Shown here: one piece after another, positions 23,445 to 35,400 of the stretch
Position numbering within the stretch: the first letter of the stretch is position 1
How the letters are laid out: every line of letters starts with the position of its first letter
Source of the DNA: Paracyclopina nana
Taxonomy: Eukaryota; Arthropoda; Copepoda; Cyclopoida; Cyclopettidae
Reading direction: 5' to 3'
NCBI GenBank assembly: GCA_019096065.1
Contig: JAGUCH010000006.1
Location: forward strand, 3,678,001 to 3,742,000
Length of the DNA: 64,000 bases
Position numbers and translations under genes: made by a program
Notes under the pieces: model-generated
Seen by the model: the letters and a program-made list of their open reading frames with translations, nothing else
Databases searched by the model: none
Told to the model about the DNA's origin: nothing

Positions 23445-26400
23445 TCATTGTTGTTGGTGGTGGTGATGGACGATGGCCTTAGTGGAAACAAGGCTAGACT
23501 CGTTCACACTGATGCAAGTCTTGCTGCCCATGCTCACAACCTTGGAGCCCTCAAAAGGAACATACTCAGGGTCGACTGGGGTTTCCCGGTGAGAACTAGG
23601 GGTTATTTGAACCCCATTAATGCCACCATTGATGGGTATCACTACCCGTCTCCTATTCATGCTGAGGTACACTGGCTCAGGAGAATTGCACATCCTCGCT
23701 CCAGGGCTCTCAAAAGCAACAGAGTTGGACCTCAGGTCTCTAACTGGCGGAGGGGGTCTTCTTGGGATGCTACCATAGTCATAATGGTTTTGGGGGTACC
23801 TTGGCAGGCTTCCATTATTGAATGGAGTGCTGTACCTCATTTGAGCACAACAGCAAGGCTGACACCTGGCCGGCCTCTGCACCCACATAACTGGCTCGTA
23901 GTAGGATGAATTGCTGCCATTTTCAGGCTCCAAGTCGTCCAATGTGGCACTTCTGGGCAGCTTTCGTGATTGGTGAGGATAATTGGCTCCTCTGGATTTC
24001 GTAATTGTACCCAGTCCCCCACGCTGAAGCGAAGAGGTTTGGTACTGCTGCTGTGGTCCTCCTCGGCCTCTTCCCAACGAAGAGTGATAGGGTGAATTTG
24101 AGGCAGAAGTGGAATTGATTGAGGCCAAAGGTTTCCCCACTTTCCGATCATCTGACGCACTGCTACTTGACCTATGGCTGACGTGAAGGACTAGCCCATT
24201 GCTAGGATGGAGGATCTTCCTGATTGCAGGAGACATTGGCTCCATTGGGGTAGGACAGCCTCCAGACCCTGACGTTGCCAGCCCTTCATTGCTCTGCCAA
24301 GATCGGTTGGTGCCAGACAAAGGGGAGCTGCTGTCCTCCTCATTTGTGGTGGCCTCAAGATCCATGGGAGTGGATTTGGAAAGGCTTGATAATTGGGCCT
24401 GCAAAAGATTCTTACTGCCTCCAGCTGACTTCTCCTCTTTGCTACTGCCATACCCCAGGAATTTGGCAATGTTGAGCTTTTTGGGGGAAATTGCAGCCGA
24501 GTAGATGCTGGTTGGGAAATTAGGAGTGGTGGGAGCAGATTTGGGAAAGTCAGACGAAGAGGACTCTTTGATTTTCTGCAGTCTGGCCAGAGTCTTGCTC
24601 AAGGGAGCTTGAGGACTTTGCACTGCCTTGAGCCTGTTTTGATCAATGGACTGGCTTCTCTCGAGGCTGAGGCCGTGCAAAGACTTGGGCCTAGGCCTCG
24701 GATTGTTGGCCTTGGCTGATTGATTGATGCCCAGGTACTTTTCAATCTTTTCATTGCAGTTTTCTTGAGGTAAATTCTGCATGGCCACACTTTGGGCCAC
24801 TTCCTTGGTGGGTGAGCCAGGCCCTTCATCATTGAGACCCAGAAAGTTGCTCAGGTCTTTTCTTTTCCTCGGTGTCAGCACTGTGGGAGTTGAGGCCACT
24901 GAGGCTGAACTTTGATGTCCATTATTCATGCCATGTGGCAGTGTAAATGACTTCCTCACTGTGGCAAATCTAGGTTGCTGGCCAGCAGCAGCCTCAGAGC
25001 TTCCTGCACCCCCATCAATGGCCTCCAGCTGGGAAGAAGAGGCTGTCGTCGTCTGGTGCTGCTGCATCTTGGCCTCCATGGGGGTTTGGTAGACAGCAGA
25101 CATGGCAGCATGAGCAGCATTCTTGCTGCTGCTGCTGTTACTGCTGATTGAGACAGATCTGCCATAGACTTCTTGATCGAAGGGAGCAAAATCAGGGCTG
25201 TCCTGCTCCTTCAGCACCTCCAAAGCTTTCGACCCATTATTCGAGTCACTTGAGGAGTTGACGCTCAGCTGAGCTCCAGAGTCACCGGAGCAATTGCTCA
25301 TATTGGAATGCAACCTGTTGTGGCCCGAGGAGCTGGCCACTGAAGAATTGGACGTCTCAGCATAGGTGTCGCTCATCCTGCCTGAATCCGAGGAGTTGAA
25401 CGAGTTCCTGCCATTGCCATTTTGGCTGAGGTTTTCCGCCCTGAGGACGACTGCTGCCTCCAGAGGGTTGCTTTCGGCCAACACTCCCATTAGGTGGTCA
25501 TCGATGTCGTCCAAGTCATCAAAACTTCGGTAGAAGCCTTCACCACCAGCCACGGTCTCCAAAGTGGCACTTATGGACATCCGATGGAGTTCCTCATCTG
25601 GCGGAGGCGCGGGAAAGTCCTGCTCAACAAAGTGAGTTAAATCGTCCAGAGCTGATGATGCTTGATTGCTGGTGCCAGTTTGGGCGGCCGCAGCACACAA
25701 CAGGTTCGACTCACTGGCACTCTTTTTCTTCTCTGAGGCCGAGCAATCAAACGGCCTCTCGAGGCTGAGGCCACGCCGGCCAAGTGTCTTGCTCAGGGCC
25801 ACGATGTGCTGGGCTGAGGTGCCAGCCCTGGCCTCTTCGAAGCCTCCAGTTTTGTCGAGGTGGTCTGCTGAGCTCGCACTCTTGCTCAAATTATTATACT
25901 TTTTGCTGCCTCCAGACCTGCTCTGATTGGTGCCACCGTTCCTTCTGAGCAGTGCGAGGAGTGGATTCATTTTGCAGTTGGGACCCGATTTTTTGCCCTC
26001 GATGAAGGACAGAGGTTGGTTTTTGCTCGAGGCCGTCAAACGAGCGACCAATTCTCTGGCTCGTCGACAATAGAAAGTGAAGATACCTTCTCCGCTAGAA
26101 CAGCTCCTGAAAAAGACACATATATTGTGATCCATCAGAAAAAGTGTCATAAAAAGGAGGTCAGGATCACTCCTGATCCCCAATGAGCCTGTGCCAAGAA
26201 ATATATTTGAATGTGTCTGTTTCAAAAAAGAAAGCATCCATCAAGTACTTTTTTCCTTTGGGTGCACATGAACTCCTATAAAAGCCACATGGCAAGTGAG
26301 TAACAAGAAGTTTTCTTCACGCACAAGTATTTGTGTGTCATTTGAGGCCAGGCAAGAATGTGTAGTTTATAGCAAAAGTTTCCTGCTGCTGCTGCTGGCT

Positions 26401-29400
26401 TCCTTAGAAGCTAATATAAATGAAGGCAGTTTCCCCAGTTTGAGAAAGAAAGCTCACTTGTGAGTAATGATGACTATGATCTTGTCTTTGTCTTCGCGGG
26501 CTCCCACCTTGGGGCAGAACCATTTTTTCAAGGACTTGATTGGCCATCTGATTTGGTCAGCTCCAGATCTGGCCTCAACCAGGAGAACATCGCGGCCATC
26601 CACCACAAGCTGGCCGTAAAATCCTCGGAGACGGGCGATGTCAGAATGGACGTTATCAATCAGGCTCACTTCAAAGGCGCTCTCTGCAAAAACAAAGCCA
26701 AAAATACGTATACCATAGAGTTACTTATATGATATATCATGTTCATCGTACTATTGCTATGCACAAAAAATGGGTGTACGCCTACTAAACCTACTGATTT
26801 TTTTGTGAGCATAGTTCATAATTATCAATATTTAGCATCCAGGGCAAAGCTTGAAAAATGGAGAATAATCATAAAACTTTTATGGAGTTCTTTTGAAGAG
26901 CTCAATTTAGCACCAAGCTTCATGAAGCATTCAAAATCTCCAGTTGCATTCATTCAAACATCTTCTTCGCCTTTATGTTCCAGCAAAGTATAAATAGAAT
27001 TTCACCCCTTCTCGACCCTATGGCTTGCAAAAGCCTTTGTCGAGGAGGATATCTGCACCCAGTCCTTTGCCATTATGGCTGGTGCAAGGGAGGTCCTTCT
27101 TGGAAGTAAACTCTTATTACTACTTTTAGCCATTATCATTTTTATGGCCCATATCTTTATGTCTTTTGCTACAATTATTCAATATTGTTAGCTGCATCTG
27201 CTGATATTCCCACCGTAGCTATAGATATGTAGTTTGTACAGTATATTTTGCATATTGTCATGGTACATTCTGCTCTGATAGGAATTCACTTCCCTAACTC
27301 CACTGCTCCTTTCGTAGGATAATGCAGTGTTGAATTTCCCGTTTCTCTCCCCACTTTGTTGGCATATACTTTGGTAGACATTTGGGTCGTCTAGCTTATA
27401 CAACCTGGTGTAGATAGCAGCAGTCTTTGTATAGACTCGCAGCGAGGAGGGTGGAATTTAACACTTCCCAAATTAAGACTGATCACGACAAAGGCAGCAC
27501 AACCACCAACCACAAGAAATGCTCCTTGTATACCACCTAAATAGATTCCAAACGCAAATTAGGGCTGGCTCAACATATGCACACACCAAAGGAATATTGA
27601 GTAATGAATTGGCCCAGACCAAAACCTTAATTATCTTCACTTTCAAGTACGCGCATGCACCCGTCATAAAACTCTATGGTAACCCTTTCAAGTTGTTCTA
27701 TCAAAATAGCAACCCCTTGTGGTTTTGCAGTTCGTATTTCCATCACAGTCGTAGATTGTGAAGATGCTAATTCTAGATAAATCATATCCGCTTGCCTCCC
27801 CAGCAGCCAGAATCCTATATCTGGAGCACGCATCATTTTAACGGAAAACACAAAAAATGCTAACACATGCACACAGTGGGCTGAAGGATGACAAATCGTC
27901 CCTAAAGCAGCCAGTTTGTTGTGAGTGCTGCTAAATGGTTTCTGTACAACCAAAAATCCATTCCCTTTTTTTCCTCGTGGGAGTTTTCAAGCCGGGAATG
28001 GCATCAATATTTGTACAACAAGATACACATCTTTGGCGGAAAAATGCAAAAAAACCATTACAAAGCGTGGCTGACTTTAGCATATATGCAGCTAGCTGTG
28101 AGCTAGCGCAAGCAGCAAGAAAATTACGGAAAATCTAATTAGGGCTCCGCACTATGGCTACGCAAGACTTTGCGTAATTGAGCTAATTTGGTTTATTTTA
28201 AAGCCATACATCACAGTTGGAGTTGTTTAAAATGAGAGATGAAAGTTACCAAGCCTGAAATAGCTTGTAGGTAAATTAAGCTACTCTTTTTTGCGCTATT
28301 CCTCAAAAAGGAAGCTGTAATGAAAGGATTGCAGCAGGAGGAGGAAACGTCAGCAAAATGCAAATTAATTTCGCTCAGAATTCTTTCGTGGCAACTTTGA
28401 ATACTGATGTGGCCTAAATTGGGGAGCACTTTTATGAAACTTCACTGATTTCGATCCATCATTTTTAATGAAATGGGAACAAAACTGAAGGTTAGAAGCA
28501 GTTGCAACGGTTAAACCCAGAAAAATGGATCAATGACAATGCACCATGATTGGAAATTCAAGCTGCAGGTGAAGAATTTAATTTATAACAACTTCAAATA
28601 TAACAAGCACCACCAATTTAGGAGACACATCAATAATCAAAGATCAAAGTTCTACCAGCTATTGCTGATACACATTCCTTAATTAGCTTGGAAGTATGTG
28701 TTGTAGCCTTTGCTTTGTTGATCACCGTAATAAATGTACTTGAAGTATTTTGCTAAAATCATAATTTGGTGGTTGATGTTTTTTCCTTCCAACCCTGTCC
28801 TTGGGTTCTATCAAAATCACCGGGAAATTGTTGGCCTATTATTAATTCATCGATGGGAAACTAGCATTCTTAAGCTAAGAATGCAAAAAAAATTGCTTGC
28901 ATGCAAGGTTATCCACAAAAGCTAGCATAAGATTTGCTGCACGCTGAATAGGCCCCGAATCTATTATGAGAATCTAGCTCTATATGCATTCCTAAGTAAT
29001 GTAGCATAGCATAGCTTGACAGTAGTGGTCGCAAGCTTTTGTGCTGCTGCCTTTTGCCGAATAATTTGTTTATATTCATTGCGCAAAATATGGAGGCCAT
29101 TTCTTGATCTGTCCCGATGACCGGACCAAGATCATCAGTCAAGTTTAGTTGTTGGGGGAGGAAGAATGGCACACTTTTACGCAGAGAAAAAGCCAACCAC
29201 TCCCCTCTGTATGCAGCAAAGCTGGTACACAGTCTGACAAATGAGGCAGTAATCATAACGCCTGAATTACTTTTCACAAATACTACACTCACTCGCTCAT
29301 CCATTTTTGCAGTTGCAGTTCCCATGGATCCATTATTGGGCAAAACGATAAAAAGCTAGATAATAGTGGCACCAGACTGCTACAATATAGCAGGCTTTTG

Positions 29401-32400
29401 AATGGAGCCACACGCTCGTTCAACAAAGTGATTTGTTGCCCAAAAATAGAGGCTTGCTTCATTAATCCGCGCGATGCCATTAGCAAATCTTGGAAAATGA
29501 TGCACTTTGCAGCTATAGTGCACCATAGTTGGCTACAGTATAATAGAATAGGCTTTTATGCTTTTAAAAGTGTGATGCTTTTAAGAAAAGATTGCAAAAG
29601 GCTCATAATAGATCACGAGGTGTCGTGAGAATTTTGCAAAAAAAGCTCTTCTTCTTCTCAGAATTTCGTATAACAAAAGCCTCTACTAATAGCTATTGCA
29701 AAATTGAATATTTTCCAATGTGTGTGAATATAGGCAATTTTTTGACAAGCACGTGCTTCCCCTTTCGTTGAAGGAATTTCAAATAAAGCGCTGCATATTC
29801 TGCTGCTACAATGATTACACTTTATGCGTATACCATCCGAGTGCCATTCGAGCATGCATGTAATAGTGAAAATCTTTACCTTTACCCTCGCCCTGACTGT
29901 AATTCTAAATGGAAGGATATGTAAATGTTGTCTTTGGAACTTTACTGATCTGCCTAAATTCTTGTCACGTAGTTTCGACTTGAGCACTGCACTTTGGCTG
30001 ATTGTTTAAGCATTACTGAAGATGTCGGTAGGAAGGCCTACCAAAACTGCGAGCACAGTAAAGCGCCCAAGTCAAGAAACAATTCGTCAACTTTGGGCGC
30101 TCTTTTCGGATCATCAAGGCCTGGCCCTTGCAATTCAGGCCATATCGTACCTATGCACTGCGCGAACGTTGCAAGCTTTGGGATCTCAAAAATCCCCTTC
30201 TTCAATCAAGTCGATAAAGTATCAAGCCGTGCTTCTTCCAACGACGAGAATGGGACCGGTTCTTTTACAGATTGCAAAAATTGATCCCCTAGTGTCAGGT
30301 TTTTGACACTCCCCAAAAAATCTTGAGAAATGGCCTTGATCATGAAAATATTGACTTGCTTCATGACATCCATGACGAATTGGGATCTGAGAGGGGAATT
30401 TTACGCCTTAAATTGAGCCATTTGTTTTCCTCGTATTACAATTGCAGACTTGGCTTAAAAGTGAACTTGGCTTAAAAGTGATAGATATTTCGTTTGCATT
30501 TGAAGCTTTTGGAATTACGCGGTGCTATTTTCAATTTGGGTCAATTGGATTAACCTTTACGTACATTTGGCTGGCTTTGTTTTGTCATTCCGCAGAAATG
30601 ACGAATGGAGCATAAGCATTGTGCTCACGTTTTGCTATGGATTTGGCTGGTGTCTCTCCCCAACACACAAAATTGATATGCACGTGGTGTTGTGTGGCAT
30701 GACCAGACATTTTGACCCTTAAGCTAGTTTTTTTCGCTTGGCTGCATCATTTAGGGTCACTAAACTTGGGAAATACCATACAAGTATTCCTTTTCAACAG
30801 CTCAGAATTAGCTCCATTTGTCAAAGGAACATCTTTCTTTCACGTAAGCCATGACCACAACGGAAAATTCTTCTACACGTTCAAAGCTGCACACTCATTC
30901 AATCAAGCTTCATACTTATTGTTGTAGTATTTTTTAGTATGATTCTTTTTCGCCCCCAAATAGCCAGCAGCTCGAACGTCGTCGTGCATGGAAACTGGCC
31001 ATTATTGTGTGGACATTTCCGACATCTGGAACATGAGTCAGTGAAAAGTGAGAAAAAAAGGGACTGATTCCTCAATATTGATTCTTCACAGAAATATACA
31101 ACATTCGAGTTGACTCTTAAACGGCTAGAGCAAAGTGAGATTAATTATGGCAGGAATTTGCTCGCCAGATTTTTTCAAGTGGTATCAGTTACAACACAAC
31201 AATTTCCTGCGTTTTCCCGCCACCGACATTATTAGTTTTAAATTATGACAAGAAGATGATGCCAGCCACGTGCCCTTGAAACGACGAGCTGCGTGCGTTA
31301 TTTGGACGGGAAAAGGGATCAGATGAACTTGCGGGCAGAAGTGGGCAGACCACACCTGAAAACTGGCCGTTACATTATCTAATCCCATGAAATTCCACAC
31401 ATCTTCTCCTCATAATCCGCTAAAATGTCTTTTTAGTGTGCCAACGCAGATTTACTCAAACTAAGTTGTTTGCCTTTTAAAATCCTTATCTCGCCATGCT
31501 GCTATACACACCCGCGCGCGGGGCAAGTTTCAAAGCATCTCGCAGGACAATTGAATTCTGCTCAAAAAACGGTTACTCAGCGTCTGCAAAAAATCTAAAA
31601 TGACAAGTCACTTATCTGTGAAAAATCAGGGAGCTGCCACCGACGAATTCCTCGAGAAAAAAGTCCGCGTGTCCAACCAAGTTCACTCGCGATGAAAATT
31701 CAACTTGAGAACTGTTTGTTTTTGTTATTGTTTACGTTTCGCTTAACTTGAAGCAGCGTGGCGCGGCGTCATGCATTAAAAAATGGCCATATGTTGATGG
31801 CAAAAGCCAAATGGAATTTGATCCTTTTCAGAGTGCATCTACATGACCTTTTATGAGGTTTTCAATTATTTCCGATAGTTTTCCGATGATAGTCGCTTTG
31901 TTGGGTAATCCATTTTGGTGTACAGGATTTCAATTGTGGATTCCAAAATGGCAAGTCATCGGAGATGGTTTACAACCTCTGTGAGCTACATAAAGTTGTG
32001 GGAGAGAAACCAATTAATTTTGAGTGGGGCCTTAAAAAGAGCGAAGCTGAAGGGTCCTTGGTGAAAATCAACCGAAAAAAGGATGTCTAGTCCAACATTT
32101 GGATGATGATGATGATGAGAGGAAGTCGCAAATGTGATATGAGAGGACGGAAACAACTTGCAATTGAGAAGGTGAACCGATGAGTCAAAGTTTCCCGCAT
32201 TTTTGGGCAGATGCGCGCGAACTGATGAGCACTCGATTTTTACGCGCGAAAACAAGATAAATGAAGGGGAAAGTTTTTTCCTCGCGTCGTCGTAGGTGGC
32301 CATTACGAGCTTCTGCGTGACAAACGTAACGATTCTAATTTCCGATCTTGTTCCCAAAAGTTTGCGGCTCCTCCTGTCAAAAGTGACAATTCCACCTAAT

Positions 32401-35400
32401 CATCTGTGATGGCTTTTAAATGATCCATACCAGAGTATATAGGTGAACGCAGACAGGGATATCGGTTTCTTCAACTTTGAACTGCATTCCTATTTTGTAC
32501 CTATTCTTGCATCATTTGCCAAAAATTCTACCAAAAATAGCTAATAATCATGTGTTCTACACGCTTTTTTCTAATTGGCAAGAGCCTCTAAGTGGATTTT
32601 CGGATTTTCTGCAACACTTTCCGGGCCAGTTTCGGCAAAGAAAAGGTGGAATGCAAGGCAAAGTTTGCATCGTTTTGGGCTGCAAAAAGGCCCATTATCA
32701 TGATGGCGGTGGTGCACGAGAGAAGCTAGGTCACCTGTTTTTGCAACCCAAGATCTTGGGAAAATAAAAAGCCCTGGATGGAAGAAGATGATCTGCGCTC
32801 GCTGCGAAGGTTTCTTTTCACATATCTTCGCGAAAACCATTAGAGCTCATGTAATAATGCCCCAGCTCTACTATATTACTACGAGCTCTGGTAAGTAATT
32901 GGATGAGATGATCTCGTGATGCTATAAAATGCATGACCTCAGTCGGGAAAAAGTGCAATTAGCCCTCTTGGCCTTCTCATATCGCCTAGATACCAAAGGC
33001 CATAAAAATTCATGGACTTTAAAGCTCTCACTTGAGCTTGAAAGGTACTTTATGGCTGACATCATACGGCCACATTTTTAGATCTTACTTTATTGGATCA
33101 ATGGATACAATTATTAATAAAGATTTCGGGCCTTAAATTGCGAGCAAAAGGAAGAAGTGCAAATCGACGACATCATAGGAAATAGAGTATCAACTGGCAA
33201 TAAATTAAAAACGTTTATGGTCATGAAACCACTAATCAATTTCCTTAGTGACGCAATTAAAGTTCACCTTCTGCCTCATCAAAAAGTTCTTTTCTCAGCA
33301 GCAGCAGCAGCTTCCTTTTGGTGAAAATTGAAGGCATTGATTTGACCCTGACCCCAAAATAGACACTATCAGCTGGTACTCACGTGGTGTCCCGTAAATA
33401 ATGGGAGACAAGAGATTTGATTGCAGCTATCAAAACTGAGGTCAAGAGGCTACAAAGCCTCCGCAAGCTTTGGCTGCCAGAAAGAAGAAGAGATGAGAGA
33501 TAGCAAAACCATTTATACCCGATGATGGCTACAATATATTCCATTTATCCTCACCATTACACACCAACCACACCAAGTGATACTTGGTGACCCCAATATA
33601 TATTGCAGATCAATTATCACCAGCCCGCATCTAGTATCTCCATTCTTAGCGTTTCATAGCAAGCTTTTTTACTCACTGCAGTGCTACAGCTCACCTTTTT
33701 AGATGGCTATTAAGATTGCTTTTTTTGATTACGCCGCTAGCTGTGTTTTTTGTGCTCATTGTCAGTTGAATTCTCCTCTCTTTCTGTTTGTGCATCTAAA
33801 GTAGCACTGAAAGAAACAAATATTATTATACATAGTGGGTAATATTTATTGATTTGGCTGACCCTGTGAAAAGGCTATTTCTGGAAGCTGGCACATTTTC
33901 TGACCTATGCGCGTCAGCACTTATTTTTGCACTCATTCATTTTGCGTGCCCAGATATTACTCACTACTTTCGCGAGATCGATCATCACTCCGACATGTAC
34001 AATTCATGATCACAAGATTAAAAAGAGGCCAAAGAACCACGTAATGCATCGATAACAATGATCGATGGACGGCGACCTGCAGGTTAGTGCATCATAGAGA
34101 AAAATTGCATCCTTCGTCGTGGCAAACGAGCTCAATTAGTTCATAATGAGCCTCGTTTCGCTAATAGATTCCAAACTGTTAGAAAAAGGCATGGCTCCCT
34201 TCAAACGAGAAGAAGAATTCAATGATCTTTGTAGTAGTAGGTACAAAGCTGCGAAATTGGAAGCATGAATAAGCAAATGCGGCAGACTGAGACAGAACAG
34301 CCATAAAGTGCGCGCACTTGCGGAAATGGATGAATCTTTAATGTTTTGGAAAACCCTTCTTCCAATGCTGCTGCACTTCCCAAAGTGGAAGTGTGTAGTA
34401 TGTCCTGACTAGTCCCATTTGCATCAAGGCTATTGGTTTTGCGCTTTCCTGATATATCAGCACAATGTGCATTGCTGCGCACAAGTTCGGAATCCGCCTA
34501 CTTTGCTGATTTGATGTGAGAACCGTGTAATCTTCGGTGACGGCTTGCAAACATTTTGATTTCCCCAGGATATTCGGCAACGACCCATCGAATATGCGAT
34601 GAGATCCCTTTTACATACTACATCGGATAGGATTTCCCAGACAAAAAGGGGACAACGATTAACCTATGAAACTTTGGAAAATTACTGTAATGTATCCAGT
34701 GTGTGCTGTAGTGTAATCCTTTGTGAGCTTACACACACAACTTTTTTATTACCAGCATGATATGATTATTCAGGGACCAATTCCACAACCACGCCCCATA
34801 ATCCACATAATTCTGCCATGGTCCCAAAAGAGACGAGGATGAACAACCTTTTTTGTCATAACAGCAGCGGAGGACCGCTACTGCCAACTTTCCATAAACA
34901 GCGAAATTGGAACAATTTCTGCTTTTGAAATGGAGCTCATTTCGGAATTATATTGCTTGTTGAAATGGGCCCCCGTTAAACTTTTCCTCATATTTCCCCA
35001 ATTTCTCAACTGCGCACTGAGCTCCCCAGATGGGCATGCAAAAAGTTGTCAGAAAAATGCCAAATCTGCACATTATTTCCACAGCTAGCTTTGATGACAC
35101 TACCGGTGCATTTCGCTAATTGGAACTCGCAAATATGTAGCATAAAATGTTATATGCCTAAAATTACATCAAACATGGGATGAGCTGTTTTGCCCGTTTT
35201 GGCAAAAGCTTTGTTGACAATCGCCTGGCCATAAATAAATATATGAGCTAGGCCTGCTTGCAAATTATGAAAATTGGATTTACCTGTTCGTAGCCAAATT
35301 GAGGGAGCTCTGGGCCAAAGCAGGTCTCGAATTTGTCGCATCCACAACTGCGACTCCGTTTCAGAGTTGCCAGATAAGATTAGGCACTGGCAACTTCCAT

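Noticed and set aside
27741..27860. Minus-strand stretch reading IGFWLLGRQADMIYLELASS as the missing PH exon
   Set aside because: Its phase does not match the upstream exon, and it lacks the PH C-terminal helix pattern.
29040..29343. Minus-strand stretch with VVFVKSNSG and EWLAFSLRK as the missing PH exon
   Set aside because: Some resemblance to the end of a PH domain, but no acceptor or donor in a compatible phase was found.
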